From contig JANPLH010000199.1 of assembly GCA_031426435.1 (NCBI GenBank), positions 1 to 22,713 of the forward strand: 22,713 bases of DNA, written 5' to 3'. Below, piece after piece: positions 6,520 to 14,365 of this stretch. The notes below the pieces were generated by a model. It was not told where the DNA came from and made no database searches. It worked only from the letters and a program-made list of their open reading frames with translations. The position numbers and the translations under genes were made by a program. Within the stretch, counting starts at the first letter, position 1. The number at the start of each line of letters is the position of its first letter. The stretch comes from UBA6168 sp031426435 (GTDB lineage Bacteria; Bacteroidota; Bacteroidia; Chitinophagales; Saprospiraceae).

Positions 6520-7416
6520 CTATTTCAGCATTTCAAGCTTTCCACATTCCCGCAACGTTATCACCCGCCAGTTCGCCAGCACTTTTTCCACTTCCTTCAC
6601 TTGCTTTGCGGCCATGGCAACGAGGAAAACCTCCCGCTCCAGTTTACCAAAAATGGCATGGTCGAAGTATTCCGCCACGTTGCGGTGCAGGTTGGGCTGG
6701 AAGAAACGGGTGGCGTTGCTCCAGTTGTCGAAGCCGAGGCTGGCACTGAGGCAGAGGTTGGCCAAAGTGTCCACATCTGACGAAGCATCGGTGTAGAGCA
6801 GCACGGAGAAAGTATGCCAATTCGAGGATTTCAGGGGTTGCAGTTCATCGTGGATGGGCAGTTTTTTGCTTTCCTGATAGAGGTGCCCAGTAGCCCCTTG
6901 GGGATTCGGCATGTTTTCCACCAACACCAAGTCCTTGTAGCACCGCCCCGATGAAGGCTGCGGTATGCTCTCGATGATGGCCTGCACGGGGTTGATGAGG
7001 CGGGCGGCCACCACTTCGGGCTGGGTGGTGGGGTTCAGGCGCACCGGCACGATGCCGAGGTCGAGGTGCAGCGCCTCCGCCGAGGGCTTGAAGTGGAAGC
7101 CAAGCTGGTTCCAGGCAAAGCGGGCCGTCTCCCATTCGCCGAGGGCGGTGGCAGCGATGCCGAGCGTTTCCCAGAGGTTTTCATCGAAAGCATTGTGCTC
7201 CACGGCACGAAGGCAATAGTGAAAAGTGGGCTTCCATTCCATGCGTGAGCGGTAAGTGCGGCTGAGGAAGGCAAAAGGCACCGACCAATCGGGCGCCATT
7301 CGAGCGAGGCGCTTGCAGAGCTTCACCGCATTATAGACGTCGCCCCGGCGGTCGTACTCGACTACAAGGCGATAAAGCTGCTCGGCAGCGTCGTTTTGCG
7401 GATTTTGTGAAGACAT
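6520..7416 (-). CDS. Tetratricopeptide-repeat protein of unknown function
   Basis: A 298-residue soluble protein. The first 120 residues or so form TPR-like helix pairs (AEQLYRLVVEYDRRGDVYNA, then PFAFLSRTYRSRMEWKPTFH, then LWETLGIAATALGEWETARF). The second half has a conserved-looking block (RLINPVQAIIESIPQPSSGR, then YKDLVLVENMP) that I associate with TPR proteins in other phyla, where the same arrangement of Arg, Pro-Val and a short strand follows the repeats; its role is not known to me. There is no signal peptide or membrane segment. It is followed closely by the PadR operon on the same strand and preceded by a repeat array. Start at 7416 (MSSQNPQND) is the only good ATG near the first repeat. 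Confidence 0.7.
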   Translation of the reverse strand: MSSQNPQNDAAEQLYRLVVEYDRRGDVYNAVKLCKRLARMAPDWSVPFAFLSRTYRSRMEWKPTFHYCLRAVEHNAFDENLWETLGIAATALGEWETARFAWNQLGFHFKPSAEALHLDLGIVPVRLNPTTQPEVVAARLINPVQAIIESIPQPSSGRCYKDLVLVENMPNPQGATGHLYQESKKLPIHDELQPLKSSNWHTFSVLLYTDASSDVDTLANLCLSASLGFDNWSNATRFFQPNLHRNVAEYFDHAIFGKLEREVFLVAMAAKQVKEVEKVLANWRVITLRECGKLEMLK

Positions 7417-7576
7417 TAGATGATAGACTTTAGATGATAGACTTTAGACAGTGTCTGGGTCAACTCCAAAATCCAAGTAGTTTCAAAGATAGGCAAGCAT
7501 AGTACAAATTGCAAGCGAAGATGGTCCAATAGTATTTGCGCCGCCCATCTAATATCTAAAATCTATTGTCTAATAG
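7415..7576. repeat. Inverted word array, TAGACTTTAGA type, copy 2
   Basis: The left arm (7415-7450) has TAGATGATAGACTTTAGATG then ATAGACTTTAGACA, and reaches into the start codon of the TPR gene. The right arm (7546-7576) is a decayed complement (CATCTAATATCTAAAATCTA). The inner edges match copy 1 at 1227-1371. The middle 95 bases hold no gene that I can see. It separates two minus-strand genes, the rhomboid gene and the TPR gene. Confidence 0.75.
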
Positions 7577-7579
7577 CTG

Positions 7580-8254
7580 TCAGCTAACGTCCGTCTCCCG
7601 CTCTGCCTTCGTCTTATCGAAAACATCCCGGTTGAGGAAAAAGGAAGCATCTTGGTTTTCGCCCTCCCAAGAGGGTGGCTGGCGATGTTCGTCGGCCTCG
7701 ATTTCTTCTTTGTACCAGTAAGCGGTGAACACGCCCACGATTGCGCCAAGGAGGTGGCTTTCCCATGAAATACCCTCCTGGTTGGGCAAAATACCACCAA
7801 GGTAGCCGCTATAAAGCACCGTAACGATGAGCGCAAGGATGATGGATTTGATGCTACGGCGGAAGATGCCGCTCCAAAAAACGAAGCTCAACAGCCCATA
7901 GACCACCCCGCTGGCACCAATATGAAAGACCTTCCGAGCAAACAACCATACGGCAAATCCTGTTAGCAGGTATATCATCATCATGCTGCGCAATGCCACC
8001 CGTCGGTAGAAGTACATGATGATAAAGGAAAGCACAAAAACCGGGGCAGAGTTGGAAATGAGGTGCTTGAAATCGTCGTGGATAAGCGGGGCGAACAATA
8101 CGCCCCGAAGTCCAAAAACTTCCCTTGGGAAAACGCCATACGCACCAAAATCAAGGTTGGCGAAGGCCTCCACTAAAAAAATGCCCCACAGGACCACCAT
8201 GAACTTGAAGGGTAGCCGAAGGCTTCTGAGAATTCGTTGTTTTTGTTCTTGCAT
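7580..8254 (-). CDS. Rhomboid-family intramembrane serine protease
   Basis: A 224-residue membrane protein with six or so hydrophobic segments. The catalytic serine is Ser115 in HIGASGVVYG (the GxSG motif) and the catalytic histidine is His167 in WESHLLGAIVG. His64 and Asn68 in HLISN fit the HxxxN element that stabilises the oxyanion. Rhomboids cut transmembrane helices within the bilayer; the substrate is unknown. About 40 hydrophilic residues (EADEHRQPPSWEGENQD and beyond) form a cytoplasmic tail. The start at 8254 (MQEQKQRILRSL) was preferred because the in-frame extension upstream has no membrane-protein character. The gene is divergent from the lipoprotein gene at 8500. Confidence 0.9.
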   Translation of the reverse strand: MQEQKQRILRSLRLPFKFMVVLWGIFLVEAFANLDFGAYGVFPREVFGLRGVLFAPLIHDDFKHLISNSAPVFVLSFIIMYFYRRVALRSMMMIYLLTGFAVWLFARKVFHIGASGVVYGLLSFVFWSGIFRRSIKSIILALIVTVLYSGYLGGILPNQEGISWESHLLGAIVGVFTAYWYKEEIEADEHRQPPSWEGENQDASFFLNRDVFDKTKAERETDVS

Positions 8255-8499
8255 GGTGCTGGAATAAGGTTTTGGTAATGCCGTGCGGCAACTTGAGCGG
8301 TTCTCATGAATGTTAAAAAGGTGGGAAACAACCAAAAAGTTGAGCGAATCGAAGTGTAAAGATAATTACCTGGCAATATTTCCAGCTTGCACCACCGCCC
8401 AACTTTTTATAAAAGGCATATCTTGCCCCGGGTTTGTAAGGATTGGAAGATTGAAGGGTTGGAAACCACATTGACAACAAACTAATTAACAACCACAAT
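8255..8499. other. Divergent intergenic region, rhomboid / lipoprotein
   Basis: These 245 bases must hold promoters for both flanking genes. I see only weak candidates: TATCTTGC at 8419-8426 (plus) and TATCTTTA on the minus strand near 8350-8360, neither with a well-spaced -33 element. A short G-rich array (GGATTGGAAGATTGAAGGG) at about 8440-8460 resembles one arm of the word arrays elsewhere. Confidence 0.4.
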
Positions 8500-9000
8500 A
8501 TGAAGCAAGCATTTTTTCTACTGATAATGGTAATGATTTTGGCAGCCTGCAACCAGGACAAGCCATCAACGCCAGCGGCCACAACGCCACCACCCGCTGC
8601 CGCACCAGCACCAACCTTACCTAGTGTCCCTATCGAACTGGTAAAACAACTTTGGGCCGAAGGCACCCAAGTGGACTATATATTCTACGATTACCCGTTT
8701 ACCATGAGCCTCTCCGAAAAACCAGCCGTACAAAATGCCGTCCGCCATATTGCAGAAACCACATCACCGCAGAAGCCAGGGTGCAAGCCCATGGGCCGTG
8801 TCACTTATCAGATTAAAGGTGAAATCGTCCTGGAAGGCGAATATTTCTTTAGCCTCGGCTGCACCTACTTTGTTTTTGAAAAAAACAGGGTGAAAACCTA
8901 CTCCAACATGATGACCGACGAGGCCATCCAGTATTTCAACGCACAGATACAACAGGCTGTGAAGATGTCGCAGCAAATGCAACCACAGACTGGGCAATAA
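8500..9000 (+). CDS. Small lipoprotein of unknown function
   Basis: A 166-residue predicted lipoprotein with lipobox ILAAC and Cys17. A Pro/Ala/Thr-rich linker (about residues 22-42) leads to a domain of about 110 residues with three further cysteines (GCKPMG and SLGCTYF regions) and alternating strands (VTYQIKGEIVLEGEYFFSLG). I do not recognise the family. The C-terminus is Gln/Met-rich (MSQQMQPQTGQ). It lies upstream of the Ppx/GppA gene, separated by a repeat array, so a shared operon is possible but not shown. Confidence 0.75.
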   Translation: MKQAFFLLIMVMILAACNQDKPSTPAATTPPPAAAPAPTLPSVPIELVKQLWAEGTQVDYIFYDYPFTMSLSEKPAVQNAVRHIAETTSPQKPGCKPMGRVTYQIKGEIVLEGEYFFSLGCTYFVFEKNRVKTYSNMMTDEAIQYFNAQIQQAVKMSQQMQPQTGQ

Positions 9001-9017
9001 ATTAGCAGACAGGGTTT

Positions 9018-9090
9018 GACAGTTGACATTCGGGCAATGCTTGCTTGGCAATGACTGCAAACTGCCCACTGCCGAACTGAAAACTGATTC
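9018..9090. repeat. Inverted word array, CAGTTGGCAGT type, copy 2
   Basis: The left arm is decayed (GACAGTTGAC at 9018-9027, then GGGCAATGC and TTGGCAATGAC). The right arm (AACTGCCCACTGCCGAACTG then AAAACTGATT, 9060-9090) closely matches the right arm at 1823-1855. It fills the gap before the Ppx/GppA gene. Confidence 0.65.
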
Positions 9091-9093
9091 AAA

Positions 9094-10005
9094 ATGCGCC
9101 TTGCCGTCATTGATTGTGGCACCAATACCTTTCACCTGCTCGTCGTGGACGTGCGACGCGACCATCGTTTCGAGCAGGTTTACAAGCAGCGCCAATACGT
9201 GCGGCTTGGACAGGAGGGGCTTGACCAAATCGGAGCGGCACCCTTCCGTCGAGGGATAGACTGCATTGCCGTTTTCAAGGAAAAAATGGAAGAATTGGGC
9301 GTGGAACGCTACCGGGCGTTCGGAACCGAAGCGCTTCGCAGGGCCAATAACGGCCAAGCCTTCTTGCAGGCCGTACAGGACAGCAGCGGTGTGGAAATCC
9401 AATTGATTTCCGGCGACGTGGAAGCCCGCCTCATCCACCTTGGCGTGAAGCAGGCAGTGCCTTTTTTTGAGGGGAAAACCCTAATCATGGACATTGGCGG
9501 CGGCAGCGTTGAGTTCATCATCGCCAGTGAAGACGAGGTGTTTTGGGCGCAAAGTTTCCATATAGGGGTACAGGTTTTGTTCTCCCGTTTTCAAAAAAAC
9601 GACCCCATTCATGCCAATGAAATAGCGGCCATCTATCAACACTTCGATGAGGTTTTGGAGCCGCTGCACGTCGCATTGCGCCAGCACGAAACGCCGCTGC
9701 TCACGGGCGCATCAGGCTCATTCGAGGTGGTAGAGGACATGCTCGTGCGGGAACGGCAGCACCCATTGTACACCATCATTTCCACATCCGAATTTTATAA
9801 AATCCATGAAAAAATCATCACTTCCACCCATGATGAGCGGCTTCAAATGCCCGGCCTGCCGCCTCAGCGGGCGGAGCTGATTGCCGTAGCCTTTATACTG
9901 ATGGACTATGTGATAAAAAAGGCGGGCATCCAAAAAATCGTCACTTCGGCCTTTGCCATGAAAGAAGGGATGCTATTGGAAATGGGAGAGGGAGTTAGAA
10001 ATTAG
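9094..10005 (+). CDS. Ppx/GppA-family exopolyphosphatase or guanosine pentaphosphatase (short form)
   Basis: A 303-residue protein of the actin-like ATPase fold. The first phosphate loop is VIDCGTNTFHLLV (residues 5-17), the middle motif is FGTEALRRANN (76-86) followed by ISGDVEARL with a candidate catalytic Glu110, and the second phosphate loop is DIGGGSVEFII (133-143). It lacks the C-terminal HD-like domain of E. coli Ppx and GppA, so it corresponds to the short two-lobe form common in Bacteroidota. Whether it hydrolyses polyphosphate or pppGpp cannot be decided from the sequence. The last residues (GEGVRN) and the TAG stop are encoded inside a repeat array, so the native C-terminus may have been altered. 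Confidence 0.9.
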   Translation: MRLAVIDCGTNTFHLLVVDVRRDHRFEQVYKQRQYVRLGQEGLDQIGAAPFRRGIDCIAVFKEKMEELGVERYRAFGTEALRRANNGQAFLQAVQDSSGVEIQLISGDVEARLIHLGVKQAVPFFEGKTLIMDIGGGSVEFIIASEDEVFWAQSFHIGVQVLFSRFQKNDPIHANEIAAIYQHFDEVLEPLHVALRQHETPLLTGASGSFEVVEDMLVRERQHPLYTIISTSEFYKIHEKIITSTHDERLQMPGLPPQRAELIAVAFILMDYVIKKAGIQKIVTSAFAMKEGMLLEMGEGVRN

Positions 10006-10026
10006 AAATTGGGAAATTAGAAATCG
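9994..10026. repeat. GAAATTGG-type word array, single arm, at the end of ppx/gppA
   Basis: Tandem TTAGAAATTAGAAATTGGGA followed by AATTAGAAAT. It begins inside the last codons of the Ppx/GppA gene and supplies its stop codon. No complementary arm follows, but a small GGGG/CCCC hairpin (10047-10060) lies just before the end of the convergent gene. Confidence 0.65.
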
Positions 10027-10059
10027 AAGATTCACGCAAGTAAATTGGGGGAAATGCCC

Positions 10060-11001
10060 CTAATGCCCCTTGGATGCTAACAGATACCAATGCCCCAGCA
10101 TCCCGCAAAGCCCGAACCCAACAGCATTTAAGCTGCCGTGCAATGCCCGCATCATTGCGATGTCGAGCCAAGGAACGGGGGCAATGAAACGGCTACCATA
10201 TAGGCCGGCCAGCAACATGCCGCCCAGCAAGGCCACTCCCGAAACGGCCCACAACCACCTGATTTTCAAGGGATTGTTACTTAAAAAAGCCAACCGCAAG
10301 TGCATCGTGCCGACCGATACTGCCGACAGTGCCATGAGCCAGGCACTGGCCAGTTCCCAATCGGTGCCGAAGCCGAGTTGCGTGAGCGTGATGCCAACCG
10401 CCAGTAACCCCACGGCTGCTATGGCGAAGTAGCAGGTTATTTGGTGCCAAACACGGTTGCCCAATTGCACCGCAGCAAGGCCCGCCAACAAGGGCAATAT
10501 GAACCCGGCGTAGTGAAAATGGACGATGGTCAGGAAGACGATTTCAGGATTGAAACCAAAGGGATAAAAGCCTGCCCGCTCCATGAGCGCCCAAACGCCT
10601 GCCACCGCCAAATAGGCCATGCCCGCCGACAAGCTGAATGATGCTGCATTGCACCAAGCACCTTGAATAATTTGTTGCAGACCGACCCAAGCGAGCGCCG
10701 AAAGCACGGCCATCCACGGCAGCGCCAACAGCACGGCCACCCAGCCATTTTCCATCGAAAAAGCAAGGGCAAAGGCCGCCGCCGCTGGCAGTTGCCAGTT
10801 TTGTGCGCTCCGCAAAATTTTTGAAGTTGAAAACGGGGCTGTGCGGGCCAGCACGCCCATTGCCAAAGGCACCACCACCAGCGGGGCCAGCATTAAGATG
10901 CCCCTGCCCCAATCGGCATCGAGTGGGTTCGGCAGCTTGGCCAGCATCCATAGCAGCCAAATGCCAAAGCCTATCAAAATCCGGTGTTTTTGGAACCCCA
11001 T
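10060..11001 (-). CDS. YndJ-like multi-pass membrane protein
   Basis: A 313-residue, very hydrophobic protein with about nine or ten predicted helices, starting MGFQKHRILIGFGIWLLW. Conserved-looking polar residues sit in HFHYAGFILPLL and in the last helices (RALHGSLNAVGFGLCGMLGH). The His/Tyr and His/Asn motifs remind me of the YndJ-like family and, more distantly, of heme- or quinone-linked membrane proteins; function is not known. The gene starts 5 bases after the stop of the DUF1990 gene on the same strand, so they are almost certainly one operon. I recall fused YndJ-DUF1990 proteins in Firmicutes; the split arrangement here supports the family call. The longer in-frame extension upstream of 11001 overlaps the DUF1990 gene and is not used. 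Confidence 0.7.
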   Translation of the reverse strand: MGFQKHRILIGFGIWLLWMLAKLPNPLDADWGRGILMLAPLVVVPLAMGVLARTAPFSTSKILRSAQNWQLPAAAAFALAFSMENGWVAVLLALPWMAVLSALAWVGLQQIIQGAWCNAASFSLSAGMAYLAVAGVWALMERAGFYPFGFNPEIVFLTIVHFHYAGFILPLLAGLAAVQLGNRVWHQITCYFAIAAVGLLAVGITLTQLGFGTDWELASAWLMALSAVSVGTMHLRLAFLSNNPLKIRWLWAVSGVALLGGMLLAGLYGSRFIAPVPWLDIAMMRALHGSLNAVGFGLCGMLGHWYLLASKGH

Positions 11002-11002
11002 G

Positions 11003-11040
11003 ACTATCAATTTCCGAATTTCTCCATTTCCAATTTCATC
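11003..11040. repeat. GAAATTGG-type word array inside the 3' end of the DUF1990 gene
   Basis: On the minus strand this reads GAAATTGGAAATGGAGAAAT then TCGGAAATTGA. It encodes the last residues of the DUF1990 protein and its TGA stop, directly before the start of the YndJ-like gene. Confidence 0.6.
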
Positions 11041-11591
11041 CTGCGCAACGACTGCTGCACGAACCGCCGCTGGAACACCCTTGCCACGGGCTTGAACAAG
11101 GTCGGCAACCAGTGTCGGGGTTTGGAGAACGCCTTGAGGTCGTACCAAACCGTGTCGTCGGCCAGCCATTCGACGCTGAAACGCTCCTCGCCACACTCGG
11201 CATGGTCGGGCAGGGTACCATAGGCAAAACCGAAGCGGCGGTCGGTGCCGGTGCCGTCCAAGGTATAAACAATGCGGCAACCGTTGAGCCAGTGCATCCC
11301 AAAAATCCGGGCGACCATCGCTAGGTTTTGGCCGACTTGGATGGGTGCTCCCTTGGGTTCTATCCATGCCCAGCTAGCGGGAAACATCTTCCATTGCCGA
11401 AGGGCATCACAAGCTGCCCGGTAAACAGCCTCGCCCTGACCGAGCAGCACCCGGTTGCGGTCGTTGTCATAATTAGGCAAAGGAACGGAGTCGTTGGAGG
11501 CACCTACTTCGGTGTAGGCGAAGGGCATATTAGCCTGTTTTTTCAAGAAAAACTGCACCAAGTCGGCACTTGGTTTTTGGATAGAAACCAT
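11007..11591 (-). CDS. DUF1990 (UPF0548-like) protein
   Basis: A 194-residue soluble protein. The pattern of PFAYTEVGAS near residue 23, then YRAACDALRQWKMFPASWAW, GQNLAMVARIFGMHWLNGCR, and FGFAYGTLPDHAECGEERF followed by FSVEWLADDTVWYDL matches DUF1990 proteins, which have a SRPBCC/START-like shape and no known activity. It lies immediately upstream of the YndJ-like gene (5-base gap). The final residues LEMEKFGN come from a repeat word rather than from the domain. The start at 11591 (MVSIQKPS) gives a complete N-terminus. The divergent promoter region to the next gene is 141 bases. Confidence 0.8.
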   Translation of the reverse strand: MVSIQKPSADLVQFFLKKQANMPFAYTEVGASNDSVPLPNYDNDRNRVLLGQGEAVYRAACDALRQWKMFPASWAWIEPKGAPIQVGQNLAMVARIFGMHWLNGCRIVYTLDGTGTDRRFGFAYGTLPDHAECGEERFSVEWLADDTVWYDLKAFSKPRHWLPTLFKPVARVFQRRFVQQSLRRMKLEMEKFGN

Positions 11592-11732
11592 GTTTCAATA
11601 TTTACTGACATTCGAACAGCCCATTCTAAAATGAGTTTTGAAAAATAAGTAGAACTTTTTAACCCATAAAAATTGAAATTTACGGCTTGAAAAATCCGAA
11701 GTTCCAAAACGCCAATCATCCAATACGCTGTT

Positions 11733-12728
11733 ATGAAAGCCATCATCCCCGTAGCAGGAGCAGGAACGCAGTTGAGGCCGCTGACCTACACGCAGCCCAA
11801 GCCCCTCATACCAGTGGCGGGAAAGCCCATTATTACTTTCATCGTTGACCAACTGAAGGCGGTGGGCGTCAAGGAATTCATTTTCGTGATTGGTTATTTG
11901 GGGGAAAAAATTCGGGAATATATCGAGCAGCAGTACCCCGATTTGGATAAAAAATTTGTGCTGCAAGAACAGCGCCTCGGCTCCGGCCATGCTATCTGGT
12001 CGGCAAGGGAGGTGCTTTGGGGCACCGACGAACTGATCATTTACTTCGGCGACACGATTTTGGAAATGGATTTCGATGAAATGATGCGCTGCCCCACTTC
12101 CTGCCTTGCCATTAAAAAAGTTCAGGAACCAAAAGGCTTCGGCATCGTTGAGTTCGACCAAAACCAGCAGGTGAAAAGGGTGGTGGAGAAACCGAAAATA
12201 CCAATGTCGAACATGGCACTGGTCGGCCTCTACAAGATTAAGGAAGTTGACCAGCTACTCGATGCCCTTGGCCAAAACATCGCCAATGACCTGCGTACCG
12301 AGGGTGCCTTCCACCTCACCGACGGCCTCATGCGGCTGATAGAACAGGGCGTTCCATTCAGCACCTGCACCGTCAGCACCTGGTACGATTGCGGCAAAAA
12401 GGATACCCTGCTCGAAACCAACTCCCTCCTTTTGGACAAGGAAGGCTATGCCAGCCACAACCTGCCAGAGTTCGACAACAGCATCATCATTCACCCCGTG
12501 AGCATCGGCAAGGGCTGCCGCATCAGCAATTCCATCATCGGGCCTCACGCCACCATCGGCAGCAATGCCGCCATCGAGTCGTGCATTGTGCGGGACTCCA
12601 TCATCGGCAACTATGCTTCGCTAAAAGAGGTAGTGATGAAAAAATCGGTGATTGGGAACGATACCTCCATCACGGGCTTCCGGCACAGTTTGAACATTGG
12701 CGACAATACGGAAATAGATTTTAGTTGA
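11733..12728 (+). CDS. Sugar-1-phosphate nucleotidyltransferase with left-handed beta-helix tail
   Basis: A 331-residue cytoplasmic enzyme that would join a nucleoside triphosphate to a sugar 1-phosphate for cell-surface polymer synthesis. The Rossmann-type N-terminal domain carries the signature GAGTQLRPLTYTQPKPLIPV; the usual Arg after GT is Gln here, which I believe is common in this Bacteroidota subfamily. Further motifs are EQRLGSGHAIW, FGDTILEMD (metal-binding Asp), GFGIVEFD, VVEKPK and WYDCGKKDTLLE. From about residue 250 there are hexapeptide repeats (SIGKGCRISNSIIGPHATIG), forming a left-handed beta-helix. The sugar (glucose or mannose) and nucleotide cannot be decided. It stands alone, flanked by a divergent gene and a repeat array. 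Confidence 0.87.
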   Translation: MKAIIPVAGAGTQLRPLTYTQPKPLIPVAGKPIITFIVDQLKAVGVKEFIFVIGYLGEKIREYIEQQYPDLDKKFVLQEQRLGSGHAIWSAREVLWGTDELIIYFGDTILEMDFDEMMRCPTSCLAIKKVQEPKGFGIVEFDQNQQVKRVVEKPKIPMSNMALVGLYKIKEVDQLLDALGQNIANDLRTEGAFHLTDGLMRLIEQGVPFSTCTVSTWYDCGKKDTLLETNSLLLDKEGYASHNLPEFDNSIIIHPVSIGKGCRISNSIIGPHATIGSNAAIESCIVRDSIIGNYASLKEVVMKKSVIGNDTSITGFRHSLNIGDNTEIDFS

Positions 12729-12775
12729 TGGTTTCATGGCTGCATGGTTTCATGGTTTCATGGATGCATGGCTTT
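12729..12775. repeat. CATGGTTTCATGG word array, single arm
   Basis: About five tandem degenerate copies (TGGTTTCATGGCTGCATGG, then TTTCATGGTTTCATGGATGC) start directly after the nucleotidyltransferase stop codon. It is the same word type as at 2836 and 22446, but no complementary arm follows before tadA. Confidence 0.7.
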
Positions 12776-12841
12776 ATGGAAGTCTCATGAAAAAAATCTG
12801 TTTAAGACTCTTTGCCCAGTCGCCAATCACCTATAACTACC

Positions 12842-13291
12842 ATGACGATATTCTCTGACGAACATTATATGAAACAAGCTTTGCTGGAGGCAGAAGCCAC
12901 CTATGCAGCAGACGAAATACCAGTGGGTGCGGTCGTTGTTTGCCGTAACCGCATCATCGCAAGGGCGCACAACCAGACCGAACTGCTGACCGACGTGACC
13001 GCCCATGCCGAGATGCTGGCCCTTACCGCCGCAGCCAACTCGCTCGGCAGCAAATACCTCAACGACTGCACACTTTACGTAACCTTGGAGCCTTGCGCCA
13101 TGTGCGCCGGGGCGCTGGCCTGGGCGCAGTTAGGCAAGCTGGTGTATGGGGCCATTGATGAAAAAAGGGGATTCATGCGCTTTGGTCGGGAGCTGCTTCA
13201 CCCAAAGACGCAGGTAGCCTATGGCGTTTTAGAGCATGAATGCGCCGATTTGATGAAGCGATTTTTTCAAGGAAAACGAGGCGGGGAATAA
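12842..13291 (+). CDS. tadA: tRNA-specific adenosine deaminase
   Basis: A 149-residue zinc-dependent deaminase that converts adenosine 34 of tRNA-Arg(ACG) to inosine in the cytoplasm. The catalytic motif HAE (residues 55-57, Glu57 proton shuttle) and the zinc motif PCAMC (84-88) are intact, with the N-terminal IPVGAVVV block and the C-terminal YGAIDEKRGF typical of TadA instead of cytidine or guanine deaminases. The start at 12842 (MTIFSDEHYMKQAL) fits the family; an in-frame TTG at 12812 would add residues without similarity. The sequence upstream has a CTCTTTG that could be a weak -7 element. Confidence 0.95.
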   Translation: MTIFSDEHYMKQALLEAEATYAADEIPVGAVVVCRNRIIARAHNQTELLTDVTAHAEMLALTAAANSLGSKYLNDCTLYVTLEPCAMCAGALAWAQLGKLVYGAIDEKRGFMRFGRELLHPKTQVAYGVLEHECADLMKRFFQGKRGGE

Positions 13292-13322
13292 AGGCGAAAA
13301 CCCTATGCTGCAAAATGCTTCG

Positions 13323-13330
13323 TATATTTG
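13323..13330 (+). promoter_or_regulatory. -7 promoter element for the EEP hydrolase operon
   Basis: TATATTTG is a full match to TAnnTTTG and lies 43 bases before the ATG at 13373. It argues against an upstream TTG start at 13328, which would overlap the element itself. A -33 TTG is not obvious. Confidence 0.5.
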
Positions 13331-13372
13331 TTGTCGAGACTTCGAAATCAAATTGTCGAAGCTGGCTCATAC

Positions 13373-14365
13373 ATGGCTCACAAAATATTAGCTCATCCAT
13401 TTGCCCACCTGACGACTGCCCTACTGGTAACCTTTGGCATTCTTGTCTGCATTTTTCCTCAAGAGTTTTCCCTGCTGTCCTGGGTGGTCAATTACGCCGT
13501 GCAACTCATGGTATTTTACCTAGGGTTGGGCCTCGTATTTTTGTTGCTCAAACAGCCTCGGCTTACCTTTATATGCTTCGGCGGCTGCCTATTTCTTTGT
13601 TTCTATCTTAAGTTTTCGACAAAAAACAACTACATAGACCGCTGGCGCAACGCTATCTTGGAGGATTACCGCCACAAAGAGGTGCAGGTGAACCTTAAGG
13701 TTGGCCAGTTCAACCTCTCCAACGGCAACGACCCAGCCGACATATCCAAGGCGCTTCGGGAGTCAGATGCCGACCTGCTCTCCATCCACGAGGTGACGCC
13801 CGGCTGGGAACAATGGCTGGAGGACTCCTTGAAGCAAGCCTATCCCTATCACCACACCATGGTTGACCTCGGCATGTTCGGCATGGCCCTCTACAGCCGT
13901 TTCCCATTGGCCAGTGTTGACACGTTTTACTTTGAAGAAATACCCAACCTGCGTGCCTGCCTGCAAAAAAGTGGAATAGACGTTTGCGTCGTGAGCGTGC
14001 ATACGGAACCAGCGCTCAATACGTATAGCCGCAAGCGGCTCGAAGGCCATTTGGAAACGCTCATCACCCAAATCAGCAGCATGGAAGACATGCCCTTGTT
14101 GGTCACAGGCGATTTCAACGCCGTATCGTGGTCGTCGGAGCTGCAACGTTTCATGGAACAGGCGGGGCTGCTCCAAAGCCGGGTAGGCTTCATGGATGTG
14201 CAGCGCTCCATGGGGCACGTGCCCATTGACCATATCTTCCATTCGCCAAGGCTGGGCTGTGCCGATTTCGCCAATTTCAGCGACAAGGGCGGGCGGCACC
14301 TTGGCATCATGTCCACTTTCCACATCAACCAATTGGCCACCCATGTTAAAAAAACGGCTCAATAG
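13373..14365 (+). CDS. Membrane-anchored endonuclease/exonuclease/phosphatase-family protein
   Basis: A 330-residue protein. Two to three N-terminal helices (about residues 12-28, 34-60 and 63-80) precede an EEP domain, so the catalytic part should face the periplasm or cytoplasm side of the inner membrane. The catalytic set is complete: Asn114 in FNLSNGN, Glu140 in IHEVTPGW, His210 in SVHTEP, Asp247 and Asn249 in TGDFNAVSWS, Asp286 and His287 in PIDHIF, and His309 in GGRHLG. EEP enzymes cleave phosphodiester or phosphoester bonds in nucleic acids or lipids; with the membrane anchor and the lipid-kinase neighbour, a lipid or envelope phosphoester is a reasonable guess, no more. Its last 23 bases overlap the start of the DgkA-type gene, implying coupled translation. 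Confidence 0.87.
   Translation: MAHKILAHPFAHLTTALLVTFGILVCIFPQEFSLLSWVVNYAVQLMVFYLGLGLVFLLLKQPRLTFICFGGCLFLCFYLKFSTKNNYIDRWRNAILEDYRHKEVQVNLKVGQFNLSNGNDPADISKALRESDADLLSIHEVTPGWEQWLEDSLKQAYPYHHTMVDLGMFGMALYSRFPLASVDTFYFEEIPNLRACLQKSGIDVCVVSVHTEPALNTYSRKRLEGHLETLITQISSMEDMPLLVTGDFNAVSWSSELQRFMEQAGLLQSRVGFMDVQRSMGHVPIDHIFHSPRLGCADFANFSDKGGRHLGIMSTFHINQLATHVKKTAQ

Noticed and set aside
7415..7576. CRISPR array
   Set aside because: Repeats are short and degenerate, arms are in opposite orientation, and there are no regular spacers or cas genes.
11002..11367. Upstream in-frame extension of the YndJ-like gene to 11367
   Set aside because: It lies wholly inside the DUF1990 gene in another frame and translates to Arg/Pro-rich sequence; the ATG at 11001 follows the DUF1990 stop by 5 bases.
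11743..11790. Gln in place of Arg in the nucleotidyltransferase signature as a sign of inactivity
   Set aside because: Other catalytic motifs are intact and Lys or Gln at this place is, as far as I recall, common in this Bacteroidota subfamily.
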